From: Sulfurimonas sp.
GTDB taxonomy: Bacteria; Campylobacterota; Campylobacteria; Campylobacterales; Sulfurimonadaceae
Length of the DNA stretch: 7,127 nt
Assembly: GCA_026987995.1 (NCBI GenBank)
Contig: JALSMC010000282.1
Location: 1 to 7,127 of the forward strand
Direction of reading: 5' to 3'
Within the stretch, counting starts at the first letter, position 1, and every line of letters begins with the position of its first letter. Positions 1-6,689 of the stretch are shown here, one piece after another. The notes under the pieces are model-generated. The model searched no databases. It saw only the letters and a list, made by a program, of their open reading frames with translations, and was not told where the DNA came from. Made by a program: the position numbers and the translations under genes.

Positions 1-837
1 TGCAGAACCATGAATAGGCTCATAAACACCTATCTTTTCACCAACTGAAGCAGATGGTAAAAGACCAATAGAACCACAAAGCATAGAAGCTTCATCACTC
101 AAAATATCACCGAAAATATTTCCAGTTAGCATTACATCAAACTGTCTAGGGTTAAGAACGAGTTGCATTGCCGCATTGTCAACATACATATGTGTAAGCT
201 CAACATCTGGATACTCTGCACTTACTTCAGTAACTACATCTCTCCAAAGTTGAGAAACATCAAGTACATTCGCTTTATCTATAGAACAAACACGTTTTTC
301 ACGTTTTTGTGCAATTCTAAAAGCTTGGTGTGCTATGCGAACTATCTCTGAACGAGTGTAAACCATAGTGTTCCACCCTTTATCTTCAGTACGTCCCTTA
401 GGCTCACCAAAATAAATACCACCTATTAGCTCACGCACAACCATAATATCAACACCTTTTATAATCTCAGGCTTTAATGAAGATGCATTGATGAGTTCAT
501 CATACACAACAGCAGGACGAAGGTTAGCATAAACACCTAGCTCTTTTCTAAAACGCAGGAGTCCACTCTCTGGTCGTTTTTCACGTGGAAGTGAATCCCA
601 TTCAGGCCCACCGATAGCTCCAAAAAGAACAGCATCAGAATTTAAAGATTTTGTAATCGTTTCCGCAGGAAGAGGATCGCCTGTCTCGTCATAAGCGATA
701 CCCCCCATAAGTGCTTCATCGTAAGAGAAGTGAAAACCAGAGCATGATGCAACTGCATCGAGAACTTTAACTGCTTCGTCGATTATCTCAGGACCAATTC
801 CATCGCCTTTAATAAGTGTAATTTTATACTTTTTCAT
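1..837 (-). CDS. leuB: 3-isopropylmalate dehydrogenase, 3' end cut by the window edge
   Basis: LeuB oxidises and decarboxylates (2R,3S)-3-isopropylmalate with NAD+ to 2-oxoisocaproate, the step before the final transamination of leucine synthesis; it is a cytoplasmic dimer. The 279 visible residues begin [18 protein letters not shown], the family opening. Substrate-site arginines sit in [17 protein letters not shown] (R95-R107) and in [12 protein letters not shown] (R135, Y142). The catalytic lysine is K188 in DKANVL, and the metal-binding aspartates are D220 (VDNAAMQL), D244 and D248 ([13 protein letters not shown]). The last visible stretch, [10 protein letters not shown], is part of the NAD+ site. 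Family members have about 350-360 residues, so roughly 80 are missing beyond base 1. The start at 837 has AAGGA five bases upstream (843-847), lying inside the end of leuD. The 14-base overlap with leuD suggests coupled translation from one mRNA. Identity is near certain; the position of RELI where many homologues have RELT is a minor variation. Confidence 0.97.
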   Translation of the reverse strand, partial: MKKYKITLIKGDGIGPEIIDEAVKVLDAVASCSGFHFSYDEALMGGIAYDETGDPLPAETITKSLNSDAVLFGAIGGPEWDSLPREKRPESGLLRFRKELGVYANLRPAVVYDELINASSLKPEIIKGVDIMVVRELIGGIYFGEPKGRTEDKGWNTMVYTRSEIVRIAHQAFRIAQKREKRVCSIDKANVLDVSQLWRDVVTEVSAEYPDVELTHMYVDNAAMQLVLNPRQFDVMLTGNIFGDILSDEASMLCGSIGLLPSASVGEKIGVYEPIHGSA

Positions 838-1342
838 TTCTTTCCTTTATTTCATTCGCTGCGAAGTTCATTAAACCACCTGCATCGATTAACTCCTGCA
901 TAAATGCAGGAATTGGTGTGAAGTTATATGTTTTATTTGTTGTATTGTTTGTAACAGTTCCAGCATCCATATTTACTGTAATGTCATCGCCTTCATTTAT
1001 CTCAGCACTCTCTTGGAGTTCAAATATAGGGAGACCCATATTAAAGGCATTTCTGTAAAAAATTCTTGCAAATGTAGGAGCGATAATGGCAGCTATTCCA
1101 GCAGCCTTAAGTGCAATTGGTGCATGTTCGCGAGAACTTCCACAACCAAAGTTTTCACCAGCGACTATTAAGTCACCTCTACTGATTTTGTTTACAAATT
1201 CTGGATCAGAATCTTCCATAATGTGTTTCGCTAATTCTTCTGGTACTGAAGTATTTAAGTATCTCGCTGCGATGATTATATCTGTATCTATATCTTTACC
1301 AAATGTCCAAACTTTACCGTTTATGTTTGCATTGCTCATCAT
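824..1342 (-). CDS. leuD: 3-isopropylmalate dehydratase small subunit
   Basis: LeuD pairs with the iron-sulfur subunit LeuC to isomerise 2-isopropylmalate to 3-isopropylmalate in leucine synthesis. The protein has 172 residues, the short form of LeuD common outside the enteric bacteria (enteric LeuD has about 200). The swivel-domain signature [14 protein letters not shown] is at residues 62-75, preceded by [15 protein letters not shown] (17-31), whose YLNT stretch lies where the substrate-recognition loop is placed in this family. [18 protein letters not shown] follows at 88-105. Two ATG codons stand in tandem (1342 and 1339). The AGGA at 1347-1350 is 4 bases from the first and 7 from the second, so 1339 is a credible real start. 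It is the first gene of a leuDB unit, with a TATAAT box about 35 bases upstream. leuC is not in the visible sequence, which departs from the usual leuCD pairing; it may lie beyond leuB or elsewhere. Confidence 0.96.
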   Translation of the reverse strand: MMSNANINGKVWTFGKDIDTDIIIAARYLNTSVPEELAKHIMEDSDPEFVNKISRGDLIVAGENFGCGSSREHAPIALKAAGIAAIIAPTFARIFYRNAFNMGLPIFELQESAEINEGDDITVNMDAGTVTNNTTNKTYNFTPIPAFMQELIDAGGLMNFAANEIKERNEKV

Positions 1343-1346
1343 AAAA

Positions 1347-1350
1347 TCCT
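1347..1350 (-). promoter_or_regulatory. Ribosome binding site of leuD
   Basis: AGGA on the minus strand precedes two adjacent ATG codons. The spacing is 4 bases to the ATG at 1342 and 7 bases to the one at 1339. The second spacing is the more usual, so translation may start at 1339, giving 171 residues. Confidence 0.6.
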
Positions 1351-1376
1351 AATATCTTTTATTAAATAATTTTGTG

Positions 1377-1382
1377 ATTATA
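1377..1382 (-). promoter_or_regulatory. Sigma-70 promoter (-10 box) of leuDB
   Basis: A perfect TATAAT reads leftwards in the context AAGCTATAATCAC, 34 bases before the first leuD ATG. Transcription would begin near 1370 and give a leader of about 28 bases, too short for an attenuator or riboswitch. At 16-18 bases upstream there is only A/T-rich sequence and no TTGACA, which fits Campylobacterota promoters, where the -35 is weak or absent. The call rests on sequence match and position only. Confidence 0.65.
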
Positions 1383-1434
1383 GCTTATTTTTTATTTGAG
1401 TTTTATGAAACTATTTTGAAGAAGAGAAATAAGA

Positions 1435-1456
1435 CTTGATATTAAAAAGTATCAAG
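1435..1456 (-). terminator. Possible terminator of the flgFG transcript
   Basis: CTTGATA and TATCAAG form a perfect 7-bp stem around an 8-base loop, starting 18 bases after the flgG stop codon. On the minus strand the stem is followed by TCTTATTTCTC, which is pyrimidine-rich but not a clean U tract. The stem is AT-rich, so termination may be partial. Its place between flgG and the leuD promoter supports the call. Confidence 0.45.
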
Positions 1457-1473
1457 CCTATTTTAAAATGTTA

Positions 1474-2262
1474 CTATCTTTTAAGATTATTTGTAGTTTG
1501 AAGCATTTCATCACTTGTTGTGATTACTTTTGAGTTAGAATCATAAGCACGTTGCCCTGTAATGAGGTCCGTTAGTTCAACAACAAGTTCAACATTTGAA
1601 AGCTCTACAAAACCTTGTCTAAGTGTACCTAAACCATCAATACCAGGAATACCCTCTATCGGTTGACCCGAACTATCTGTTTCTATATATAGGTTATCAC
1701 CAAGAGCATGAAGTCCTGCTGGATTTATAAAGTTTGTTGTTTGAATCTGTCCAATTTGTGCAGCTTGAACTTGTCCTGGTTGTATCACAGTAACAGTACC
1801 ATCTGTACCGATACTAATGTTTGTAGCATCAGGTGGCACAACTATCTCAGGGATAAGTTTATAACCATCAGAGTTAACCATTACACCATCTTGATCAACT
1901 TTTAAAGCACCATTTCTTGAGTAGGTTTCAGTTCCATCAGGAAGTTCAAACTTAAAAAATCCTCTACCTGTAATGGCAATATCAAATTGGTTGTCAGTCT
2001 GCTTGAGTGACCCTTCAGCAAAAATTTTGTTGATAGCTGTTGCACGAACACCTAAACCAACTTCAATACCGGTAGGACTTTTTGTAACATCCGAAGTAGA
2101 AGTACCTGCATACTCCATTACGCTATACATAAGGTCTGAAAATTCTGCACGAGATTTTTTAAAACCTATTGTGTTTACATTGGCAATATTATTTGCCGTT
2201 GTATCTATCTGTGTTTGCATTGCTAACATTCCCGTCGAAGCGGTATAAAGTGATTGCATCAT
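1474..2262 (-). CDS. flgG: Flagellar distal rod protein FlgG
   Basis: FlgG builds the distal rod of the flagellar basal body, the drive shaft crossing the periplasm to the hook; it is exported by the flagellar type III system and has no cleaved signal peptide. The 262 residues match the usual FlgG length (about 260). The N-terminal rod signature SLYTASTGMLAMQTQIDTTA runs on into NNIANVNTIGFKKSRAEF (residues 4-41). Residues about 46-63, starting YSVMEYAG, occupy the place of the FlgG-specific insert that makes the rod straight and stiff, and this segment separates FlgG from FlgF and FlgE. The central domain has FDIAITGRGFFKFELPDG (93-110), and the C-terminal helix domain is GFVELSNVELVVELTDLI through to the end NNLKR. 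The first of two tandem ATGs (2262) is preferred because AAAGGA lies 12 bases upstream, already a long spacing. It follows flgF by 22 bases in one operon. Confidence 0.96.
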   Translation of the reverse strand: MMQSLYTASTGMLAMQTQIDTTANNIANVNTIGFKKSRAEFSDLMYSVMEYAGTSTSDVTKSPTGIEVGLGVRATAINKIFAEGSLKQTDNQFDIAITGRGFFKFELPDGTETYSRNGALKVDQDGVMVNSDGYKLIPEIVVPPDATNISIGTDGTVTVIQPGQVQAAQIGQIQTTNFINPAGLHALGDNLYIETDSSGQPIEGIPGIDGLGTLRQGFVELSNVELVVELTDLITGQRAYDSNSKVITTSDEMLQTTNNLKR

Positions 2263-2284
2263 AGTATTTTAGTTTCCTTTTATC

Positions 2285-3109
2285 TTAAGCTTTTTTAGAG
2301 AGTTTTTCTATTGCATCTCTATTCATATCATCCATCTGAGTGCTCATAGCTTTTTGGTACATACCTACTAAACGGTTTGTTTCAATAAGTTGTGTCATCA
2401 TCTTCACAGCATTGACATTGCTTTTTTCAACAAAACCTTGCTGTACAGATCCACTCTCTTTAACATTTGTGATATTTTTTATATCTCCAAATGCATATAA
2501 GCCATTATCCTCTTTTTTAAGTAGTGATAAGTCTTTTGGTTGTGCAATTAACAATTTTTTATTTGGTGTTAACTTAGCACTATTTGGAATGTTTGTAGCA
2601 ATTTGACCATTTTTATCTGAAACAATTACACTATCTTGGTTGGCAAAACTAATTTTCCCTTTTCCTGTCTTTAGATATTCATCTGCTAAGACTTCATAGC
2701 CTTGCTTTGTGACAAGAACCCCTTCATCATTTTTCGTAAAGCTACCATCGCGAGTAAGTCTTACTCCTTGTGGAGTTTTTACAGCAAAGAATATGCCTTC
2801 ATTTGAGAGAGCGAAGTCTAAAGGGTTTGCTGTTTTAGCCATCGTTCCCACAGTATGGTTAGTATAAGCATCTACTACTTTTGGTGCTCTTGTCATAGTA
2901 CGGTTGATAAATGCTGCACCCTCTTTAGTTTGGTTTGCATTAGGTAAATCATCGCGTTTATTTTGATATATACGCATAAAGTCACCGACGACAAGATTAT
3001 CTTCTTTAAAACCTACTGTATTTACATTTGCTAAATTATTTGCGATAGTATCGAGTCTATTGAACTGTGTAACCATTCCAGCTGCCGCAGCATAGTATCC
3101 AGATTGCAT
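2285..3109 (-). CDS. flgF: Flagellar proximal rod protein, FlgF / FlgG2 type
   Basis: This is a rod protein of the flagellar basal body, of the kind named FlgG2 or FlgG-1 in Campylobacter and Helicobacter and now generally taken as FlgF, a proximal rod component exported by the flagellar type III system. It has 274 residues. The N-terminal rod helix is GYYAAAAGMVTQFNRLDTIA followed by NNLANVNTVGFKEDN (4-38). The central domain reads NPLDFALSNEGIFFAV (95-110) and RLTRDGSFTKNDEGVLVTKQ (118-137). The C-terminal helix domain starts QQGFVEKSNVNAVKMMTQLI. It lacks the FlgG-specific insert seen in the next gene, and its QFNRLD and VVGDFMRIY segments are typical of the Campylobacterota paralogue. AAGGG lies six bases before the ATG at 3109. 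It is the first gene of the flgFG unit, with a sigma-54 promoter about 37 bases upstream. The rod class is certain; the F rather than G assignment is fairly sure. Confidence 0.9.
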   Translation of the reverse strand: MQSGYYAAAAGMVTQFNRLDTIANNLANVNTVGFKEDNLVVGDFMRIYQNKRDDLPNANQTKEGAAFINRTMTRAPKVVDAYTNHTVGTMAKTANPLDFALSNEGIFFAVKTPQGVRLTRDGSFTKNDEGVLVTKQGYEVLADEYLKTGKGKISFANQDSVIVSDKNGQIATNIPNSAKLTPNKKLLIAQPKDLSLLKKEDNGLYAFGDIKNITNVKESGSVQQGFVEKSNVNAVKMMTQLIETNRLVGMYQKAMSTQMDDMNRDAIEKLSKKA

Positions 3110-3145
3110 ATATTGCCCTTGTTTTACTTTGTATATTGAAGTAAT

Positions 3146-3162
3146 AGCAAGGAGTGTTCCAA
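3146..3162 (-). promoter_or_regulatory. Sigma-54 (RpoN) promoter of flgFG
   Basis: The minus strand reads TTGGAACACTCCTTGCT. The GG of the -24 element (3160-3159) and the GC of the -12 element (3148-3147) are exactly ten bases apart, as sigma-54 holoenzyme requires. The core matches TGGCACRNNNNTTGC except for one A in place of C, and that GGAA form is the Campylobacter-type consensus. Transcription would start near 3135, giving a leader of about 25 bases before flgF. In Campylobacter and Helicobacter many rod and hook genes are RpoN-dependent with the activator FlgR, so the same control is inferred here. Confidence 0.85.
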
Positions 3163-3206
3163 TCTTTTTTTCTTATAAATTTCAGGACTCATTAATTTAA
3201 TTTGGG

Positions 3207-3212
3207 TATAAT
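3207..3212 (+). promoter_or_regulatory. Sigma-70 promoter (-10 box) of rpoD
   Basis: TATAAT in the context TTGGGTATAATCC stands 42 bases before the rpoD ATG. The start point would be near 3219, giving a leader of about 36 bases. The sequence 16-18 bases upstream has no TTGACA-like hexamer, only AT-rich runs, as is usual in Campylobacterota. RpoD would therefore be expected to transcribe its own gene. Confidence 0.7.
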
Positions 3213-3254
3213 CCACCTTTAAAAATACTTAATCTACACGGAGCATACTTCCAT

Positions 3255-5126
3255 ATGACAGCAAAAGAACTCAACAAAGCAATAGAAACATTTTTTCAAG
3301 ACCACAAGGGTAAAGATTGTGTTACTTACGAATCTGTTATAGAACTTTTTGAAAAACAACCCTCTGCCGCTCAGGCAAAAAATATTTTAAAACTTTTAAC
3401 AAAAAACAAAAAATGTATTTATACTTCTAGCGAACAAGCGAAAAGACTCAATGATCAAGAAGCAGAAGCTCGTCGCACAGCACAGAGAAAAATGCTTGAA
3501 GATAATGAGAGTGATAAGTTTGACATCCTTAAAGAACATGAACTTCTAGAGTGGTCACGTTCAGACTCACCTGTACGTATGTATCTTCGTGAAATGGGTC
3601 AAATTCCTCTACTTACCAAAGAAGAAGAGATTGAGATAAGTAAAAAGATAGAGGGTGGTGAAAGCATCATCATCGATGCTATCTGTTCTGTTCCTTACCT
3701 TATAGCTTTTATCTTAGACTACAAAGAACCTCTTATAAACCGTGAACGTCGTGTTAAAGAACTTTTTAAATCTTTTGAAGATGAAAAAGAAGAAACAGAT
3801 GACACAAATGCTAATACTGATGACGCAGCAACGGTAGTTGAAGTAAAGGTAGTAGAAAAAAATCTTACTGCAAAAGATAAAACAAGAGTAGAAAAAGTCT
3901 CTACAAGCTTTAAAGCACTTGAAAAAGCAAAAAAAGAGTGGATAAAGCTTGCAGAAAAAGCACCCGAGACACTTGATGGTGATTTAAATGAAGAGATTAT
4001 CGGGTATTTTTTAGGTGTAACTTTCAAAAAAGCTGTACTAAAAGAAAAATTACTAGACCTTGGACCAACTTCTAAGCTTATAAATGAACTTGTGAAAGCT
4101 ATGGAGACAGCACTTAAGAGTGATGATGGTTACGATAAAGAGCTTAAACGCCTTGAGTACAAACTTCCACTTTTCAATGACGCACTCAAAGCAAACCATA
4201 ATGTTTTAGTCAGTAAGATTCAAGAACTAAACAAAGAAGATATCGCAAACATGGTTCCAGAAGCGACTATGGTTTCTACATATATGGAAATCAAAAAACT
4301 TGTGCAAACAAAAGAAGCAAGTAAAAACTCTTTTGATATGGAACCTGAGAAACTTTTTGATATTTTAGAACAGATTAAACGCGGTAAAAATATCTCTGAG
4401 ATAAGTAAAACTAAAATGGCAAAATCAAATCTTCGCCTTGTTGTATCTATCGCGAAACGTTACACTAACCGTGGACTTCCTTTCCTTGACCTTATCCAAG
4501 AAGGAAACATCGGTCTTATGAAAGCTGTTGACAAGTTTGAGTACCAAAAAGGTTATAAGTTCTCTACTTATGCTACATGGTGGATTCGTCAAGCTATCTC
4601 TCGTGCTATTGCAGATCAAGCGAGAACAATTCGTATTCCTATTCATATGATTGAGACTATCAACCGAATCAATAAAATCATGCGTAAACACCTCCAGGAA
4701 AATGGAAAAGAGCCAGATGTTGATACAATTGCCCAAGAGGTTGGTCTCTCAGTTGAAAAAGTTAAAAATGTTATCAAAATCACTAAAGAGCCTATTTCAC
4801 TTGAAGCACCTATTGGTAGTGAAGAAGATGGTCGTTTTGGAGACTTCATCGAAGATAAAACTTCTATAAGCCCTGCTGATGCAATACTCAAAGATGATTT
4901 ACGCGAGCAAATTGAAAATGTACTTGATCAACTCAATGAACGTGAAAAAGCGGTTATTAAGCTGCGTTTTGGAATTATGGATGATGAGAGTGATAGAACT
5001 TTAGAAGAGATCGGTAAAGAGTTAAGTGTAACTCGTGAACGTGTTCGTCAGATAGAATCTTCAGCTATTAAAAAGCTTAAACACCCTAAAGTAGGTCGTC
5101 GTCTTAAGAACTACATAGAAGAGTAG
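3255..5126 (+). CDS. rpoD: RNA polymerase primary sigma factor RpoD (sigma-70)
   Basis: RpoD is the housekeeping sigma factor that directs core RNA polymerase to most promoters. At 623 residues it has the size of Campylobacter RpoD. Region 1.1 lies roughly in residues 1-65. Region 1.2 begins [19 protein letters not shown] at 103. A long non-conserved insert with an acidic stretch (about 174-190, rich in D/E/T/N) separates it from region 2. Region 2 holds [17 protein letters not shown] (391-407), [18 protein letters not shown], and [15 protein letters not shown] (434-448), which melts and binds the -10 box. Region 3 follows, with [15 protein letters not shown]. Region 4 fills 557-623, with the helix-turn-helix [20 protein letters not shown] that contacts the -35 box. 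GGAG at 3240-3243 is 11 bases before the ATG. It is divergent from flgF, and the next gene follows after 12 bases with no terminator between. Confidence 0.98.
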   Translation: MTAKELNKAIETFFQDHKGKDCVTYESVIELFEKQPSAAQAKNILKLLTKNKKCIYTSSEQAKRLNDQEAEARRTAQRKMLEDNESDKFDILKEHELLEWSRSDSPVRMYLREMGQIPLLTKEEEIEISKKIEGGESIIIDAICSVPYLIAFILDYKEPLINRERRVKELFKSFEDEKEETDDTNANTDDAATVVEVKVVEKNLTAKDKTRVEKVSTSFKALEKAKKEWIKLAEKAPETLDGDLNEEIIGYFLGVTFKKAVLKEKLLDLGPTSKLINELVKAMETALKSDDGYDKELKRLEYKLPLFNDALKANHNVLVSKIQELNKEDIANMVPEATMVSTYMEIKKLVQTKEASKNSFDMEPEKLFDILEQIKRGKNISEISKTKMAKSNLRLVVSIAKRYTNRGLPFLDLIQEGNIGLMKAVDKFEYQKGYKFSTYATWWIRQAISRAIADQARTIRIPIHMIETINRINKIMRKHLQENGKEPDVDTIAQEVGLSVEKVKNVIKITKEPISLEAPIGSEEDGRFGDFIEDKTSISPADAILKDDLREQIENVLDQLNEREKAVIKLRFGIMDDESDRTLEEIGKELSVTRERVRQIESSAIKKLKHPKVGRRLKNYIEE

Positions 5127-5138
5127 GCTTTTTAACTT

Positions 5139-5822
5139 ATGACTTTTGAGCAACAGTGGTTAGAGTTTGACTACAATCCTTTCATAGTATTTAATGAAAA
5201 TGGGAAAATCATCTCTACAAACTCTGAAGCTCAGTTTCTCCTCGGTGCAACAACTCCCTCTACTCTTTTTGAACTTGCAAAAGTTTATGCTAGTGTAAAC
5301 TTTGGCTTTAAAACCACTTTTATAGAGTTAGAGTATGGACGGTACAAGTTTTTTGGTGTAACTGTAGGGTATACGGATGAAGCACAGATAGGCATTAAAC
5401 TCTACCAAGTACCTTCGTTCAAACTAAACACTCACAAACCAGAGGGTGAACTTACAAACATCTTTACTATCACTGATCTTTGCATCGCAACCAACAGTAT
5501 CAGTTCAGATGTAAAATATACAAAATCTTATGACCCAACTATCCCAGAGATTATAATAAACTCAAACAAACTTATAAAAGTTCTTAACAAAATGTATATG
5601 TGTGTACAAGAAAATGAAACAATTGATACTAAAGTTTTTTATAGAGTGGGAGAACATATTAAATTTGATGGGAAAAAGTACAGTATATTTTCTATCTCTA
5701 TCAGTGCTCAAAATATAGATACAAAACAGAGTACCCAACTAAAAGCTCTCGCAGAAAACAACAACTTCTATATAGAAATATCTTCTAGTCTCACTATAAA
5801 TATTCCTATGATAACCTCTTAA
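5139..5822 (+). CDS. Unrecognised protein: PAS-like domain plus apparent degenerate kinase ATPase domain
   Basis: I do not recognise a named gene. The 227 residues have no signal peptide or membrane segment, so the product is probably cytoplasmic. Residues 8-92 look like a PAS domain: NPFIVFNENGKIISTNSEAQ (13-32) matches the opening strand, turn and N-x-A helix of that fold. Residues about 105-225 resemble the GHKL ATPase domain of histidine kinases: KYTKSYDPTIPEIIINSNKL (126-145) with IKVLN falls where the N-box helix lies, and the end FYIEISSSLTINIPM resembles the closing strands. However, the N-box asparagine and both glycine-rich boxes are missing and no phosphorylatable His box is visible, so kinase activity is unlikely. 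It starts 12 bases after rpoD, with only a weak AGG at the rpoD stop codon, and is probably co-transcribed with it. The stop codon overlaps that of the converging gene. The gene is real by length and codon use; the domain reading is inference by eye. Confidence 0.85.
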   Translation: MTFEQQWLEFDYNPFIVFNENGKIISTNSEAQFLLGATTPSTLFELAKVYASVNFGFKTTFIELEYGRYKFFGVTVGYTDEAQIGIKLYQVPSFKLNTHKPEGELTNIFTITDLCIATNSISSDVKYTKSYDPTIPEIIINSNKLIKVLNKMYMCVQENETIDTKVFYRVGEHIKFDGKKYSIFSISISAQNIDTKQSTQLKALAENNNFYIEISSSLTINIPMITS

Positions 5823-6373
5823 GCCGCTATCTCTTTAGACACTAAAGAGCCGACCACAATACCTATAAAAAGCGATGGTAAATAGGCACTTAGATCAAGA
5901 AGATTATTATTTTCTAAAGCTATAAATCCTAATACTAAAAATATATACGGTACTATTCTAAAAATAGAAACACTACCCCGAGCACCATGCTTCATACTCT
6001 TTACACTAAAAGTTTTTATCTTTGCTTTTTCTTCTTTTACTATTGTTTTTAAGTCTAGTTCTTCAGGTGGAGCTTCATTAATGTTATCTTCATACCCCAG
6101 GGCACCTTCTCTGACTTCGTCATTCACCTTGTCATAAAGACCATGTGGGTCTTCAATAGTATCAAGTAAATCTCTATCACCTTCATAAGCCTCAGCATCA
6201 ACTTTTGTAATGACCATCTTTTTATAGGCAAGAGAAGCTCCAACAATCACAAACATCGAACTAAGGAATGCAACTTGTGCGTTTATATAAAAGGTTTTTG
6301 AGTAAAGTGCAGTAGAGAGGACTAGTGCTTCTGAGAGAAGAAGTGTACTAGTAATTCGTTTGAGAATACTCAT
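5819..6373 (-). CDS. Four-helix membrane protein of unknown function
   Basis: I do not recognise a characterised family, although the context suggests a conserved Campylobacterota gene. From the start at 6373 there are 184 residues. Two hydrophobic segments lie near the N-terminus (about 8-24 and 33-50). A polar, acidic middle part follows (about 55-135), containing DLLDTIEDPHGLYDKVNDEV and the proline pair of NEAPPEELDLKT. Two more hydrophobic segments close the protein (about 137-153 and 162-179). Even numbers of helices and lysines flanking them suggest that both ends and the middle domain are cytoplasmic. Four ATGs are possible (6388, 6385, 6376, 6373). AGGA at 6379-6382 is five bases from 6373 and only two from 6376, so 6373 is preferred; a start at 6388 would add five residues. 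The gene overlaps the end of atpZ by 26 bases, so coupled translation is likely. Its stop shares TTAA with the converging gene. Confidence 0.85.
   Translation of the reverse strand: MSILKRITSTLLLSEALVLSTALYSKTFYINAQVAFLSSMFVIVGASLAYKKMVITKVDAEAYEGDRDLLDTIEDPHGLYDKVNDEVREGALGYEDNINEAPPEELDLKTIVKEEKAKIKTFSVKSMKHGARGSVSIFRIVPYIFLVLGFIALENNNLLDLSAYLPSLFIGIVVGSLVSKEIAA
5831..5849. terminator. Perfect short hairpin at the junction of converging genes
   Basis: CTCTTTAG and CTAAAGAG form a perfect 8-bp stem around a 3-base loop, 8 bases past the stop of the plus-strand gene and inside the last codons of the minus-strand gene (encoding LVSKE). Neither strand has a U tract after it, so it is not a standard intrinsic terminator. 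It may mark or protect the 3' end of the rpoD transcript, or may be chance. Confidence 0.3.
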
Positions 6374-6689
6374 CATCGTCCTCATCATCGTCTAGCTGTT
6401 TTTTTATCGCATAACGCGGTTCTTTTGCTAACTCTTCGTAAGCTTTATACTCTTTTGCATATGCTTTGTAGACATTTAGTATTGCAGCTGCTATACCAAT
6501 ACCAACACCTATCCAAAAAGTCCAAGCTGTATCGGTAAGACTTTTAAGTAACCATCCAATTCCTACACCCATTAAAACAGCTACTACCATAGAAATTCCG
6601 AGAGAAAGACCATCTGCGGCTTCTATGATAGGCTTTATCCGTGGTTTTTTTTCACCCTGTTCATTCTCTTTATTGTCAGTCTTATCCAT
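6348..6689 (-). CDS. atpZ: AtpZ/AtpI-family small membrane protein
   Basis: The protein belongs by appearance to the AtpZ/AtpI family (ATPase_gene1 type), small two-helix membrane proteins linked to F-type ATP synthase, where they are proposed to help assemble the c-ring or supply Mg2+. It has 113 residues. A charged N-terminus (1-20) is followed by helix 1 (about 29-47), which has [20 protein letters not shown] with the glycine spacing of the family. A short loop and helix 2 (about 56-74, [18 protein letters not shown]) follow, then a charged tail [16 protein letters not shown] ending in DDDEDDDE. The ATG at 6689 overlaps the hemL stop by eight bases, and GGAG at 6699-6702 lies nine bases upstream inside hemL. 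The next gene overlaps its 3' end. No ATP synthase gene is in the window, so a link to that enzyme is family-level inference. The acidic tail is unusual and comes from a 12-base duplication. Confidence 0.8.
   Translation of the reverse strand: MDKTDNKENEQGEKKPRIKPIIEAADGLSLGISMVVAVLMGVGIGWLLKSLTDTAWTFWIGVGIGIAAAILNVYKAYAKEYKAYEELAKEPRYAIKKQLDDDEDDDEYSQTNY
6369..6392. repeat. Perfect 12-bp tandem duplication at the atpZ / membrane gene overlap
   Basis: CTCATCATCGTC occurs twice, head to tail, without mismatch. On the minus strand each copy reads GACGATGATGAG, coding DDDE twice in the acidic tail of the AtpZ-like protein and, in the other frame, supplying two pairs of ATG codons for the next gene. 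The AGGA ribosome binding site spans the join of the two copies. Confidence 0.9.
6379..6382 (-). promoter_or_regulatory. Ribosome binding site deciding the start of the four-helix membrane gene
   Basis: AGGA on the minus strand lies at the junction of two identical 12-base repeats inside the end of atpZ. It is five bases before the ATG at 6373 and two before the ATG at 6376. No comparable site precedes the ATGs at 6388 and 6385, where the upstream sequence reads CAGCTAGACG. Confidence 0.6.

Noticed and set aside
163..351. Plus-strand open frame of 62 codons opposite leuB
   Set aside because: It lies wholly antisense to a well-supported leuB, and its product is rich in Cys, Tyr and Ile with no family resemblance.
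1086..1352. Plus-strand open frame of 88 codons opposite leuD
   Set aside because: It is a shadow of the conserved leuD reading frame, with no ribosome binding site or recognisable product.
1342..1370. Leucine attenuator or riboswitch ahead of leuD
   Set aside because: The predicted leader is only about 28 bases, with no leader peptide, leucine codon run or competing stems.
3719..4027. Minus-strand open frame of 102 codons inside rpoD
   Set aside because: Its Ser/Phe/Thr-rich product is the antisense of the acidic, lysine-rich part of RpoD, so it is a composition artefact.
4425..4891. Minus- and plus-strand open frames over rpoD regions 2 and 3
   Set aside because: They overlap the most conserved part of RpoD and none resembles a known protein or has initiation signals.
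5552..5557. TATAAT inside the PAS-like gene as a possible promoter
   Set aside because: It points right, towards the end of that gene and into converging genes, so there is nothing for it to transcribe. AT-rich coding sequence gives such hits by chance.
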